From: a virus
Virus record (IMG/VR): IMGVR_UViG_3300044825_001821
Span: 108,440-172,439 of that record
Reading direction: 5' to 3' (one strand)
Length of the DNA stretch: 64,000 bases
Numbering within the stretch: position 1 is the first letter of the stretch; every line of letters begins with the position of its first letter. Shown one piece after another: positions 1-9,965 of the stretch. Below the pieces are notes generated by a model. The model was not told the DNA's origin and did no database searches. It saw only the letters and a list, made by a program, of their open reading frames with translations. The position numbers and the translations under genes are program-made.

Positions 1-1
1 A

Positions 2-3000
2 AAAACTGGATTACTCAGAGATTCAACAACAAGAGAGTGGTTCTTATTTAAGAATTACACACCTGAAATTGGTACAAATAATAATATCAACATTAATGAT
101 TCTTCTTTTGAAGTTGATACACTCAGTGCCAATTTAAAATCAACTTATATTTTAATCAAAAATGTAGATATTCTACCAAGAACAAATATCATTTTTGATT
201 TAACAAATGCAGCATTTAGACACGCCAACTCTGGATTTGTACATTCAAACGCTGCATTTGTTCACGCCAATGCCGCATATCAAAGTCAAAATGCAACTGG
301 CAGTTATGCAAACACGGGATATGTACACGCCAACGCAGCATTTATTCATGCAAATTCATCATATGAATCTCAGAATGCAACAGGTACTTACGCCAATGCC
401 GCATTCTTGCAAGCAAACACACCTAGTTACACTGCTAATTCGGCAGCATTATATGCCAATGGTTCGTTTATTCAATCCAATGCGGCGTTTGATCATGCTA
501 ATGCAGCATATCAAAGTCAAAATACGACAGGTGTATATGCCAACGCAGCGTTTATACATGCCAATGCCGCATTTATAAAAACTAATGCATCATTTGATCA
601 TGCCAATTCTGCATATCAATCACAAAATGCAACAGGCACTTACGCAAACTCAGCATTTCTACATGCCAATGCTGGATTTATACACGCCAATAGTGCTTTT
701 GTTCATGCCAATGCAGCATTTGATCATTCAAATGCTGGATATAATCAAGCCAATACTGGAACAACATTAGCACAGGCGGCATTTGATAATTCAAACACCA
801 AGTTTAATTCTACTGGTGGAACGATTTCTGGTAATGTAACAGTTCAAAGTAATCTTACTGTTCTAGGTAATGTTACATTCGTAGGTAATGTCACATCGGT
901 ATTAGTTACTGGTAATAGTGGTCAATTCTTTGGCTACGCATCGAATGGTCACAACGCACTGTACGCAGGTATTCCAACTGGTTATGATTATCAGCCACAA
1001 ACAGTTTTCCAAGCATCTGCAAATTATGATGGTTACTCACAGATAAACATTCAGAATATCAATACTGGACCTGATGCATCCGGTGACTATGTTGCTACTG
1101 CTGATAATGGTAACGAAAATGATACTTACATTGACATGGGCATCGGCAGTAGTCAACATGCCGATCCTGACTTTACATTAGTTGGACCAAATGATGGTTA
1201 CTTGTATACACACGGCAACACCTCAACTGGTGGTGGTGATCTTGTAGTTGGTACATTCTTACCACAGAATGATGTAGTATTTGCAGCAGGTGGTATGAAT
1301 ATTGAAAATGAGCAGATGCGTATCATTGGCTCAAGCAACACTATTAATATTCGTGCAAATGTAGATATAAGTCTTTCAAAAAATGTTTTCTTAGGACCAG
1401 TTGTCAATGTTCACATTACTGGTGGAACTAATGATGATTACATCAGAACTGATGGTGCTGGTAACTTAACATTTGCAAATCTTACTTCTGCAAATGTAAT
1501 TAAAGTATTATACAATACATCTAATGCTTCATATATTCAAGCCAATGCAGCATTTGATCATGCTAACGCCTCATTTGCTGCTGCTAATAATGTATTCCCA
1601 CAAGTTCAGCCAGCATTCAACACCGCCAATTTAGCATTTGCACATTCCAATGCAGCATATAATCGTGCAAATAATTCTGTAGACGCAAACAATGGTGGCA
1701 CAATTACTGGTGATTTAACAATCACTAAAAATCTGTTTGTTGGTAATGTGTTTGTAGCTGGACAGACATTCAGTGTTAATGCTGGTACTTTAGTTTCAAA
1801 TGATTCTGTCATTATTTTAGCCGAAGGAAATTATTTCTCCGATTTAACTGATATTGGTTTTGCTGCACATTATAATGATGGTACAAACGCACACTCAGGT
1901 CTGATTCGTGACTCTGTAACAAAAGAGTGGTATCTATTCAAAGGATATACACCTGAGATTGGCACAAACAATAATATTGATATTAATGATGCATCGTTCA
2001 CAATTGATACTCTGAATGCAAATCTAAACTCAACATATGTTTTAGCAAAAGGTATTGATCTATTACCAAGAACAAATATTATTTTTGGTCTTACAAATTC
2101 TTCTTTTGCTCATGCAAATGCTGGATTTGATCATGCCAATGCAGCATTTATTTCGGCTAACAATGTATTTCCACAGGTTCAGCCAGCGTTCAATACGGCT
2201 AACTTAGCATTTGCACACTCAAATGCTGCATTCACACATGCAAATTCATCATATGAATCTCAGAATGCAACTGGCAGTTATGCTAACTCTGCATTTGCAC
2301 ACGCCAACGCAGCATTTATTTCGGCTAACAATGTATTCCCACAAGTTCAGCCAGCATTCAATACGGCCAATTTAGCGTTTGCTCATTCAAATTCTTCGTT
2401 TGATCATGCCAATGCTGCATTCTTGCAGGCAAACACACCTAGCTACACTGCAAACTCTGCAAGTGTTTATGCCAATGCTGCATTCTTACAGGCTAACACA
2501 CCTAGCTACACCGCAAACTCTTCGGCATTGTATGCCAATGCTGCGTTTATACATGCCAATTCGTCATATGAATCACAGAATGCTACTGGTAGTTATGCCA
2601 ACAGTGCTTTTGTACATGCCAATGCTGCGTTTAATTCTGCTAACAATGTATTCCCGCAAGTGCAACCGGCATTTAACACTGCTAATGCTGCATTTGATCA
2701 TGCGAACGCATCTTACATTCAAGCTAATGCCGCATTCATTCGTGCGAATAATTCATTAGATGCAAACAATGGTGGAACAATTACTGCAAATGTTGTAATT
2801 AATGCGAATCTACAAGCAGCTAATGTTACAACAAATGCGTACATTCAATTTGCGGATGGCACAAGACAGTTTACTGCAAATGCAAATCCAGCAAATGTTT
2901 CACTGAAAACATTTACAACAACATCAAATGGCACTACGCCAACGTTTGCATTAGGGTTTACTCCTGCTGGTTCGAATGCTGCTTTAGTTGTTTCAATTGG

Positions 3001-3547
3001 CGGTGTTATACAAACCGATGGTGTTGATTATTCAATACAACCAGGTAATTCATCAATTTCATTTGATGGCATCCCACCAGCGGGTGAAATTGTTAGAGTT
3101 ACATGTTTGGAAAATGTAGTTCTTTTACCAAATCCAAACGTTACTGTATCGGTGTATGAAACTACTGCAAATGGAAATGTTAGCACGTTTGCTTTACCGT
3201 TCTATCCAATTTCACGTGAAGCCTTAACTGTAACAATTGATGGCATTGTGCAACCAATTTCAATGTACACGGTTGATACTTCTGCTAACACAGTTACATT
3301 GGATGACACACCACTAAACGGTGAGTTGGTTCGTGTTGCAACTTTCTATACGGCAGTGAATCCATATGCGGTATTGCCGAACACAGTGACATTTGATGCA
3401 TTGGCTCCTGGTGTTAGAAGTTCAATTAATACATCATTTGCAGCAGCAAATTCGGCCGGCTCATATGCCAATTCGGCATTCAATAAAGCAAATACAGCAG
3501 CAACAACAGGAAAGGCAATTGCAATGTCGATTGTATTTGGAGGCTAA
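2..3547 (+). CDS. Large repeat-rich tail fibre/adhesin-like structural protein (5' end outside window)
   Basis: The frame is open from the first bases, so this is the C-terminal part (about 1180 residues) of a longer protein. Much of it consists of seven-residue repeats of the type ANxAFxH, which look like trimeric coiled-coil fibre sequence. Between them are beta-rich blocks with GNVTV/NLTVLGNV-type turns. A motif FPQVQPAFNTAN recurs four times. Near residues 970-1090 are two copies of a fibre domain with the pattern VSIxGVIQ ... PPxGExVRV, also seen in the next gene. Its position just before other virion genes and the neck genes supports a tail-fibre or receptor-binding role. This is inference from repeat type and context; no specific T4 homologue is recognised. 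Confidence 0.7.
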   Translation, partial: KTGLLRDSTTREWFLFKNYTPEIGTNNNININDSSFEVDTLSANLKSTYILIKNVDILPRTNIIFDLTNAAFRHANSGFVHSNAAFVHANAAYQSQNATGSYANTGYVHANAAFIHANSSYESQNATGTYANAAFLQANTPSYTANSAALYANGSFIQSNAAFDHANAAYQSQNTTGVYANAAFIHANAAFIKTNASFDHANSAYQSQNATGTYANSAFLHANAGFIHANSAFVHANAAFDHSNAGYNQANTGTTLAQAAFDNSNTKFNSTGGTISGNVTVQSNLTVLGNVTFVGNVTSVLVTGNSGQFFGYASNGHNALYAGIPTGYDYQPQTVFQASANYDGYSQINIQNINTGPDASGDYVATADNGNENDTYIDMGIGSSQHADPDFTLVGPNDGYLYTHGNTSTGGGDLVVGTFLPQNDVVFAAGGMNIENEQMRIIGSSNTINIRANVDISLSKNVFLGPVVNVHITGGTNDDYIRTDGAGNLTFANLTSANVIKVLYNTSNASYIQANAAFDHANASFAAANNVFPQVQPAFNTANLAFAHSNAAYNRANNSVDANNGGTITGDLTITKNLFVGNVFVAGQTFSVNAGTLVSNDSVIILAEGNYFSDLTDIGFAAHYNDGTNAHSGLIRDSVTKEWYLFKGYTPEIGTNNNIDINDASFTIDTLNANLNSTYVLAKGIDLLPRTNIIFGLTNSSFAHANAGFDHANAAFISANNVFPQVQPAFNTANLAFAHSNAAFTHANSSYESQNATGSYANSAFAHANAAFISANNVFPQVQPAFNTANLAFAHSNSSFDHANAAFLQANTPSYTANSASVYANAAFLQANTPSYTANSSALYANAAFIHANSSYESQNATGSYANSAFVHANAAFNSANNVFPQVQPAFNTANAAFDHANASYIQANAAFIRANNSLDANNGGTITANVVINANLQAANVTTNAYIQFADGTRQFTANANPANVSLKTFTTTSNGTTPTFALGFTPAGSNAALVVSIGGVIQTDGVDYSIQPGNSSISFDGIPPAGEIVRVTCLENVVLLPNPNVTVSVYETTANGNVSTFALPFYPISREALTVTIDGIVQPISMYTVDTSANTVTLDDTPLNGELVRVATFYTAVNPYAVLPNTVTFDALAPGVRSSINTSFAAANSAGSYANSAFNKANTAATTGKAIAMSIVFGG
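8..208 (+). repeat. Internal duplication of a fibre module, copy 1
   Basis: Codes for a block starting GLLRDSTTREWFLF and ending LPRTNIIFDLTN. A diverged copy lies exactly 1890 nt (630 codons) downstream with no net indel. This points to tandem duplication of a roughly 630-residue unit. Confidence 0.75.
207..792 (+). repeat. 21-bp repeats coding ANxAFxH heptads (first block)
   Basis: Reads as consecutive seven-residue units: ANAAFIH, ANAAFIK, TNASFDH, ANSAYQS, QNATGTY, ANSAFLH and so on. At DNA level the units are variants of 'gccaatgcagcatttgatcat'-like 21-mers. Further blocks of the same kind lie near 1528-1680 and 2095-2755. Confidence 0.8.
1898..2098 (+). repeat. Internal duplication of a fibre module, copy 2
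   Basis: Codes for GLIRDSVTKEWYLF through LPRTNIIFGLTN. It is the diverged partner of the block at 8-208, with many synonymous and conservative differences, so the duplication is not recent. Confidence 0.75.
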
Positions 3548-3550
3548 TTC

Positions 3551-3973
3551 ATGACACAGAAAATTACAAGTGGTAGAATAGCCAACAGTTCTATTACGGT
3601 AAACAGCTTCTCCACTAATTTTGGTGGCTATGCATATGACTTCGATGATATTTCTTATATCACCGATGGTGTGACGACTATCTTTCCTTTAACATATAAC
3701 ACATCGAATGTTTCTGTATCAAGTCCTTGGAATTTAATTATATCAATTAATGGTCTTTTACAGTCCGCTTTTGCAAATACGCAAGAAGTTCTTTGGATGA
3801 GTCACGTTAAAAACTCAGCAAAAGGATACACATTAAATGATGATGGTCGTGTTCTTTTTGCCGATCCGCCTCCAGCGGGTTCTGATGTTATGATTCGACT
3901 TGTGCCTGGGACACCAGCACAAAATACCAAGATTTATCCATTCAAAGCAACCGATATCTTCTTGGGTTACTAA
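3551..3973 (+). CDS. Small tail-fibre-domain structural protein
   Basis: 140 residues. It contains the same beta-sandwich-like pattern as the end of the preceding fibre gene: a stretch ending IISINGLLQ, then VLFADPPPAGSDVMIRLV. That pattern is common in phage fibre and receptor-binding domains. It starts 3 nt after the preceding stop and has no export or membrane features. Likely a fibre accessory or tip protein; the exact role is unknown. Confidence 0.6.
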   Translation: MTQKITSGRIANSSITVNSFSTNFGGYAYDFDDISYITDGVTTIFPLTYNTSNVSVSSPWNLIISINGLLQSAFANTQEVLWMSHVKNSAKGYTLNDDGRVLFADPPPAGSDVMIRLVPGTPAQNTKIYPFKATDIFLGY

Positions 3974-3975
3974 TT

Positions 3976-3983
3976 ACTAAATA
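3976..3983 (+). promoter_or_regulatory. Candidate late promoter (ACTAAATA)
   Basis: A TAAATA core lies in the 58-nt gap before the next structural gene. It is one base from the T4 late consensus TATAAATA. Gene 55 in this window supports late promoters of this type; use of this site is inferred. Confidence 0.4.
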
Positions 3984-4031
3984 GTAGAGATTTTAAAAAA
4001 ATAAACACCTTTCCCATATTTTGGAGTCAAA

Positions 4032-7000
4032 ATGGCTAGAAAAGTAATCGTAGACACATATTATTCGTTCACACCTTCGTCAAGAACGATTGTGTTTAAT
4101 GAGGTGATTCAACGTGAACGTTTTGTTCTGATTACAAACGTCACTACGAATCAGGTAATTTACAATTTTTCAGACCCAAATCTGAAATTAACTTCTCATT
4201 CGGTATCACAAAACGCAACAAGCGGTTCGGCGACAACCACAATTGTATTGCAATATAATACAGCAGCAATGTCATCTACCGACAAACTTCAAGTTGTGAT
4301 TGATGAATACGCCGAAAAGTTTGAGCCTGATGAACTCTATACTGATCCGGTAAATAAATTCCGTGTGTCTCAGCCACAGTCGATGATTGATACCGACTTT
4401 GAATATTCAACTCAAGCCACAAAATGGGAAACGTTATCTTTAGTAAATAACAGAGCCTTTGCTTATGCGAACGTAGCGGCAAACTCTGACGTTTCTATTG
4501 GTGGTCCAATCAATGTAACATCAATTACTGTAAACTCTAACTCAAGTTTTGTTACAGTATATACTGCAAACCCACCAGCTGTAAACACTCCTATTTTTGT
4601 GACTGATAGTGCATGGGGTCCCGCTGACGGTACATATGTTGTTGATGCTGTTTTTGGTACAACTGCATTTAGATACACAACAAAACAAAGATATCAAGCA
4701 ACACTAGGCGTAACTGCTGGTTTGAATATTAACATTCCGGGAGTAACACAAGTTGCTAATGGTTCTATCTTTACACGTTCAAATATTGCTTTATCAAATA
4801 TTAATTTTACTGGTGCATTTGCAAATGGTATCGTAAGAACAACTCAACCACATGGTATCTCAATTGGTAATGAGATCATTCTTCAGGGTACAACAGCAGC
4901 AACATCAGGTGCGCCTAATGGAGCATTTACTGTAACTGGCGTTTATTCTAATACAGAGTTTCGTATCGATGCTAATGTAGCACCAGTAAGTTCATCTGGT
5001 ATTGGTTCTGGTGGTTTTGCTAATCTATTCTCTTCAGGTCGTTCAACTGTAATTCATCGTGCTTATGATGGTGGTGTTGAGTTTAGCACCGCAGCAGAAG
5101 GACATAACAATCAATTGATTCGTCAGACACGCCGTTACTTCCGTTATCAATCTGGTAAGGGTATTCAAATGTCAACTGGCACTTTGATGAAGCCTTCAAT
5201 TCGTTTGGATAGTGTGACAAGTTCTGGTGCGGTTGTAACATTAAAAACAAAGGAACCCCACTTTGTAGATACAAACACATCAATTACAATTACCGGTTGT
5301 AATGAAACTGCATATAACGGAACGTTTAATGTCTTAGAAGTTTTAGACCCATACACTCTTCGTTATGTTGCTAACAGTACACCTTCTGCAACTCCAGCAA
5401 CTGGTTTGTATTTCTTGTCAGTTAATAACTGGTATGGTGCATCTAATCGTGTTGGCATGTTTGATGATCAAAATGGTATTTTCTTTGAGTATGATGGACA
5501 ACAACTATATGCAGTTCGTCGTTCTTCAACAAGACAATTATCAGGATTCATCAGCGCCAACACTGCCAATACACAAATTGATGGTGTTTCTGTGAATGGT
5601 GTAACAACCAAGTTCTCTTCTGAACTTGATGTTGGTGATTACATTGTAATCAAAGGTATGTCATATCGTGTTATTGAAATTAACTCTGATACCAGACTGC
5701 ATGTTTCACCAGCATATAGAGGTAACACACAAATTCTACAAGCTGTTGCTGCCAAAACAATTGACTTCAAGATTCCACAGTCTCAATGGAATTTAGATCG
5801 TTGTGATGGCACAGGTCCTTCAGGATTTAATCTTGATCTTCGTAAGATGCAGATGTTCTACCTAGATTACTCTTGGTATGGTGCAGGTTTCGTTCGTTGG
5901 GGCTTCAGAGCAACAGATGGTAATATTGTTTATTGTCATAAGATGGTAAACAATAATGTAAACTATGAAGCGTACATGCGTTCTGGTAACTTACCAGGCC
6001 GCTATGAAACAAATACATTTGCACCTAAAACAAAAGTTCAAGCGACGATTCAATCTGGAGACACTTCAATCAATGTGGCTAATGCTTCAGCATTTCCTAC
6101 TGTTGGAACGCTGTGGCTCACAAATGGCGCAGGTTTAAGTGAGTTTGTAAACTACAACGGTGTAACTAACAATTCACCTACAGGTTGGACATTTAATAAT
6201 CTTATTCGTGGACAACAAGGTAATAATATTAACTGTATCATGTCAACATCAAATTCAACATTGAATTTGGTTTCTGGACAGGCAACAACAGGAATTCAAA
6301 TTGGTATGTTTGTACAAAGCGCAAACATTCCACAAGTTGCTCAAGTTGTTAGTATTAATCCAAACGTTTCAGTACAACTTTCTCAAGCACCTGGTATCTC
6401 TGGAACAGGAGTTGTAACATTTATTCCTATGGGTAATGTTGCACAAACGTTTACATATAGTGCTACTTCACCAACATACGCTGAGTTACATGCGCCTGGA
6501 TATGCACCACGTATTGCACATTGGGGCACTTCAGTTATTATGGATGGTCGTTATGATGACGATAAATCATTTGTGTTTACTCAAGGTATGAGAGGTGGGT
6601 TATCTGTGCCTGCTGGTCAACGTATGGCACTACAGAGTTTCCGTGTTTCACCTTCAGTGAATAACGGTGTTCCTGGTTCCGCTTTAGGTGATCGTGAAGT
6701 TGTCAATCGTATGCAAATGGTTCTTCGACAACTTGATTTGTTATCAGGTGGTACTTTCTTGATTGAAGTTGTTCTAAATGGTTCTACAGCAAATGCTGCA
6801 CCAGTTTGGCAAAACGTTGGCGGTTCAAGTCTTGCTCAGTACGTCAATCATGCTGTAAACACAAGAATTGAAGGTGGTGAAGTTATTTACGGCTTCTTCA
6901 CCAACTCCGCTGGTGGTTCGACTAACTTGACTACAACATCCATGGATCTACCTCTGGTTCGTGATCTTGGTAATAGTATTCTTGGTGGAGGTACTAATGA

Positions 7001-7118
7001 TCCACGAAGTGGATTTTATCCAGACGGTCCTGATATTGTGACAATTGTTGCACGTAATGTTGGTACTGCGGCAGCATCAGTGTTCTCACGACTATCATGG
7101 ACAGAAGCACAAGCATAA
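4032..7118 (+). CDS. Large virion structural protein (tail/baseplate or fibre associated)
   Basis: 1028 residues, beta-rich and Asn/Thr/Ser-rich, without transmembrane segments. The central block MFDDQNGIFFEYDGQQLY followed by RRSSTRQLSG, and the later FYLDYSWYGAGFVRWGFR, resemble a large structural protein I recall from marine T4-like phages; this is from memory, not a search. A clear TTTTGGAG ribosome site precedes the ATG. It sits between fibre-like genes and the neck genes. A virion role is likely, its precise location in the particle unknown. Confidence 0.65.
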   Translation: MARKVIVDTYYSFTPSSRTIVFNEVIQRERFVLITNVTTNQVIYNFSDPNLKLTSHSVSQNATSGSATTTIVLQYNTAAMSSTDKLQVVIDEYAEKFEPDELYTDPVNKFRVSQPQSMIDTDFEYSTQATKWETLSLVNNRAFAYANVAANSDVSIGGPINVTSITVNSNSSFVTVYTANPPAVNTPIFVTDSAWGPADGTYVVDAVFGTTAFRYTTKQRYQATLGVTAGLNINIPGVTQVANGSIFTRSNIALSNINFTGAFANGIVRTTQPHGISIGNEIILQGTTAATSGAPNGAFTVTGVYSNTEFRIDANVAPVSSSGIGSGGFANLFSSGRSTVIHRAYDGGVEFSTAAEGHNNQLIRQTRRYFRYQSGKGIQMSTGTLMKPSIRLDSVTSSGAVVTLKTKEPHFVDTNTSITITGCNETAYNGTFNVLEVLDPYTLRYVANSTPSATPATGLYFLSVNNWYGASNRVGMFDDQNGIFFEYDGQQLYAVRRSSTRQLSGFISANTANTQIDGVSVNGVTTKFSSELDVGDYIVIKGMSYRVIEINSDTRLHVSPAYRGNTQILQAVAAKTIDFKIPQSQWNLDRCDGTGPSGFNLDLRKMQMFYLDYSWYGAGFVRWGFRATDGNIVYCHKMVNNNVNYEAYMRSGNLPGRYETNTFAPKTKVQATIQSGDTSINVANASAFPTVGTLWLTNGAGLSEFVNYNGVTNNSPTGWTFNNLIRGQQGNNINCIMSTSNSTLNLVSGQATTGIQIGMFVQSANIPQVAQVVSINPNVSVQLSQAPGISGTGVVTFIPMGNVAQTFTYSATSPTYAELHAPGYAPRIAHWGTSVIMDGRYDDDKSFVFTQGMRGGLSVPAGQRMALQSFRVSPSVNNGVPGSALGDREVVNRMQMVLRQLDLLSGGTFLIEVVLNGSTANAAPVWQNVGGSSLAQYVNHAVNTRIEGGEVIYGFFTNSAGGSTNLTTTSMDLPLVRDLGNSILGGGTNDPRSGFYPDGPDIVTIVARNVGTAAASVFSRLSWTEAQA

Positions 7119-7760
7119 ATGCAAACTGTTACTACATTACCAATACTGCAAACTGTCAGTGATGTCACACAACACTATATCAGTTTGCAGCCTGCAATAT
7201 CAGGAAGAACAGCGGCAGAGTACGTCAATCGTAATCTGTCGTTTAATCCCGCTTCAAATACATTAAATATTGCGGTCAATGTAAATTTTTTACCAAATTC
7301 AATTTCCGGTTTGGCAATAGCAGACTCAGGAATAATTTCTTCTAAAATTGCGCCTTTAACTAGATTAATTGAGCAAGCTAAAATTATTCCAGGTCAATTA
7401 AGTGGTAACATTAACATCGATGTTTTAGAATCTTCAGTATACTATTTGACGCAATATCCTACGGGAGCTTTAACTTTTAATCTTCGTGGTAATACAAATT
7501 ATACATTAGATAGACTTTTGAATCCTGGACAATCTGTGTCAACAGTTTTTATGATCACACAGAATGTTACTCAGCAAGTTGCAAACGTTTCTGTTGATGG
7601 TAATTTTCAAACAGCAAATATAAGATATGGTTCAAACACCAAACCAACTTCGACCAGTATTTCTAGAGAAGTCATAGATGTTTATTCTTTTGTTACAATG
7701 AAACTTGCAACCAATTCTTATATAATATTACAAACACAGTCATCTTATGGTGTGGGATAA
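7119..7760 (+). CDS. Virion structural protein, fibre-like
   Basis: 213 residues, starting directly after the preceding stop and ending in a TAATG overlap with the next gene. The C-terminal half, with SVSTVFMITQNVTQQ and later REVIDVYSFVTMKL, resembles a domain I recall in tail-fibre-associated proteins of T4-like marine phages. No enzymatic motif is visible. The function assignment rests mainly on position in the fibre operon. Confidence 0.5.
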   Translation: MQTVTTLPILQTVSDVTQHYISLQPAISGRTAAEYVNRNLSFNPASNTLNIAVNVNFLPNSISGLAIADSGIISSKIAPLTRLIEQAKIIPGQLSGNINIDVLESSVYYLTQYPTGALTFNLRGNTNYTLDRLLNPGQSVSTVFMITQNVTQQVANVSVDGNFQTANIRYGSNTKPTSTSISREVIDVYSFVTMKLATNSYIILQTQSSYGVG

Positions 7761-8110
7761 TGATACAGAAAGTTCGTTCGTCTTTAATAGAACCAACAAA
7801 TATTACAGGCAATCTGATTGCTCAAAATGCCGTTTCTGGTAACAATATTGTTTCTAACGCTATTCGTGGAAACAATATTGTGGCAAGCACAATCACTGGT
7901 AATTTAATCGCAACAAATCAAATCACTGGCAATCAAATTGCACAAAATCAAATCACCGGTAATTTAATTGCGGTAAATCAAATCACTGGTAACTTAATTG
8001 CGACAAATCAAATCACTGGCAATCTGATAGCAAACAACGCAATCAGTGGAAACAATATTGTTTCTCCTCCTGATATTTTTGATGATGCTTTCTTATTTGG
8101 TGGAATGTAA
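7760..8110 (+). CDS. Short decapeptide-repeat fibre protein
   Basis: 116 residues, of which roughly 15-100 are about eight ten-residue repeats of the form ITGNLIATNQ, encoded by 30-bp tandem repeats. Regular small-hydrophobic-Asn periodicity of this sort suggests a beta-helix or beta-prism shaft. The last 15 residues (DIFDDAFLFGGM) are non-repetitive and could be a cap or docking tail. It overlaps the preceding stop and is followed after 2 nt by the neck gene. Confidence 0.6.
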   Translation: MIQKVRSSLIEPTNITGNLIAQNAVSGNNIVSNAIRGNNIVASTITGNLIATNQITGNQIAQNQITGNLIAVNQITGNLIATNQITGNLIANNAISGNNIVSPPDIFDDAFLFGGM

Positions 8111-8112
8111 CC

Positions 8113-9063
8113 ATGTCAATAAACACAAGACAACAATTCAAAGATTACTGCCTACGCCGACTTGGCTGGCCAGTAATTGAAATCAACGTTGATGATGACC
8201 AAGTTGATGATCGCATTGATGATGCGCTAAACTTTTGGCGTGATTATCACTATGATGGAACAGAAAAACTGTTCATGAAACATCAAATCACTCAAGCAGA
8301 TATTGATCGTCAGTGGATTTACTGTCCTGATGCGGTACAATTTGTCACAGGCATTTTTTCATTTGACCAGTCAAACGCATCAATCAATATGTTTGACTTG
8401 CGTTATCAATTGCGTCTACACGATCTCTATGACTTCACATCGGTATCGTATGTGTCATACGAAATCACAATGCAGCATTTACGTACATTGAATCTGTTAT
8501 TCTCTGGCACACCACAGTTCAGATTCAATCGTCATCAGAACAAAGTGTTTCTTGATATTGATTGGACAAGGGATGTAGAACCTGGTGATTGGGTTATTAT
8601 TGAGTGTTATCGCACAGTTCGTCCAGAAACAGTTACACTAACTGGCACAGTATCAGGCACACCAGCATCAAATACAATCACAGGTTATGGCACTAAGTTT
8701 GATCAAGAGATTGTCCCTTATGATTTTATTACCATTGGTACAGAATCAAAGCAAGTCGGTAACATTGTGTCACCAACAAGTCTGGTATTGATCGGTCCAC
8801 CAACACTGACACATAATAACTCAGCAATTCAAATTGAAGGCACAACTGATGTGTGGAACGACCGTTTTCTAAAACAGTTAGCAACTGCAAAAATCAAACA
8901 GCAGTGGGGTAACAATCTTAAAAAGTTTGAAGGTATTCAAATGCCAGGTGGTGTTACACTCAACGGTCAAAAGATTTATGATGAAGCATCCGAAGAAATC
9001 AAAGAAATGGAAGAACAGATTTACATGATGGGTTCACTGCCGTCTGAAATCTTTACTGGCTAA
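8113..9063 (+). CDS. gp13: Neck protein gp13
   Basis: 316 residues, close to T4 gp13. The N-terminus MSINTRQQFKDYCLRRLGWP, followed by VDDDQVDDRIDDALNFW, is typical of T4-family gp13. Gp13 joins gp14 in the neck ring between the filled head and the tail. Gene order 13-14-15-16-17 supports the call. The stop overlaps the next ATG (TAATG). Confidence 0.85.
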   Translation: MSINTRQQFKDYCLRRLGWPVIEINVDDDQVDDRIDDALNFWRDYHYDGTEKLFMKHQITQADIDRQWIYCPDAVQFVTGIFSFDQSNASINMFDLRYQLRLHDLYDFTSVSYVSYEITMQHLRTLNLLFSGTPQFRFNRHQNKVFLDIDWTRDVEPGDWVIIECYRTVRPETVTLTGTVSGTPASNTITGYGTKFDQEIVPYDFITIGTESKQVGNIVSPTSLVLIGPPTLTHNNSAIQIEGTTDVWNDRFLKQLATAKIKQQWGNNLKKFEGIQMPGGVTLNGQKIYDEASEEIKEMEEQIYMMGSLPSEIFTG

Positions 9064-9965
9064 TGGCAACTAATTTTTATTTTAATAATTTTCCAACAAG
9101 ACTTGCAGATGCTCCTGTAACACCGGAGCAACTGCTTGTTGAAGATTTGGTAATTGAAGCACTCAAGATTTATGGTCTTGATGTATATTATTTGCCACGT
9201 ACAACACGTGATCAAGTAGATTATTTGTTTGGTGAAGATACATTAAAAGAATATCGCACCGCACATGCTATTGAAATGTATTTGGAAAATGTAACTGGCT
9301 TTGATGGTGAGCAAGACTTTATATCTAAATTTGGTTTAGAAATTCGTGATGAAGTAACCATGTTAATTTCAAGACTAAGATTTAGATATACAGTTAATGG
9401 TTATACACGACCACGTGAAGGTGATTTGGTTTATATACCAATGACTACTAGTTTTTTTGAAATTACAAGTGTTGAAAATGAAAACGATCAAGCAATGTTT
9501 TATACATTAGGCCGTGGTCGTGGCGGTAATGTTTATGTTTATGCTTTAAAAATGAAACAGTTTTATTTTTCAAATGAAATTATTGAAACTGGTGTAAAAG
9601 ATATTGACAATAACATTCGTAATTACTATCCAAAACTACGTATTTCGTTAGGTTCAGGTTCAGGTAAGTTTGTAAATGATGAAATTGTTTATCAAGGTTC
9701 ATCATTATCTACCGCAACAGCACAAGCATTAGTATATGATTTTGAACCAAACGCATACATCGATGTGTATCGTATGCAAGGCGATTTTACTGCGTCGGCT
9801 AATGTAAAAGGCAACACAAGTTCGGCACAATGGACAGTGACACTTGCAACCGATGCACCAACACAAAACAATGCATTTGAAGATATCATTGACAACGCAC
9901 GTATCGAAGCAGCAAGTGATGGCATCATTGACTTTACGGAAGTCAATCCGTTTGGAGAACCGTAA
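9063..9965 (+). CDS. gp14: Neck protein gp14
   Basis: 300 residues. The segment IYGLDVYYLPR, then LFGEDTLKEYRTAHAIEMYLENVTGFDGE, matches the conserved core of T4-type gp14. With gp13 it completes the head so that a tail can attach. It is translationally coupled at both ends by TAATG junctions. Confidence 0.85.
   Translation: MATNFYFNNFPTRLADAPVTPEQLLVEDLVIEALKIYGLDVYYLPRTTRDQVDYLFGEDTLKEYRTAHAIEMYLENVTGFDGEQDFISKFGLEIRDEVTMLISRLRFRYTVNGYTRPREGDLVYIPMTTSFFEITSVENENDQAMFYTLGRGRGGNVYVYALKMKQFYFSNEIIETGVKDIDNNIRNYYPKLRISLGSGSGKFVNDEIVYQGSSLSTATAQALVYDFEPNAYIDVYRMQGDFTASANVKGNTSSAQWTVTLATDAPTQNNAFEDIIDNARIEAASDGIIDFTEVNPFGEP

Noticed and set aside
207-578. Open frame in another phase over the fibre repeats (also 585-770 and 2379-2759)
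   Set aside because: Low-complexity Met/Pro/His product caused by the 21-bp repeats read out of frame.
207-8050. Regular DNA repeats as a possible CRISPR array
   Set aside because: Repeats are in-frame coding units without unique spacers or palindromic ends.
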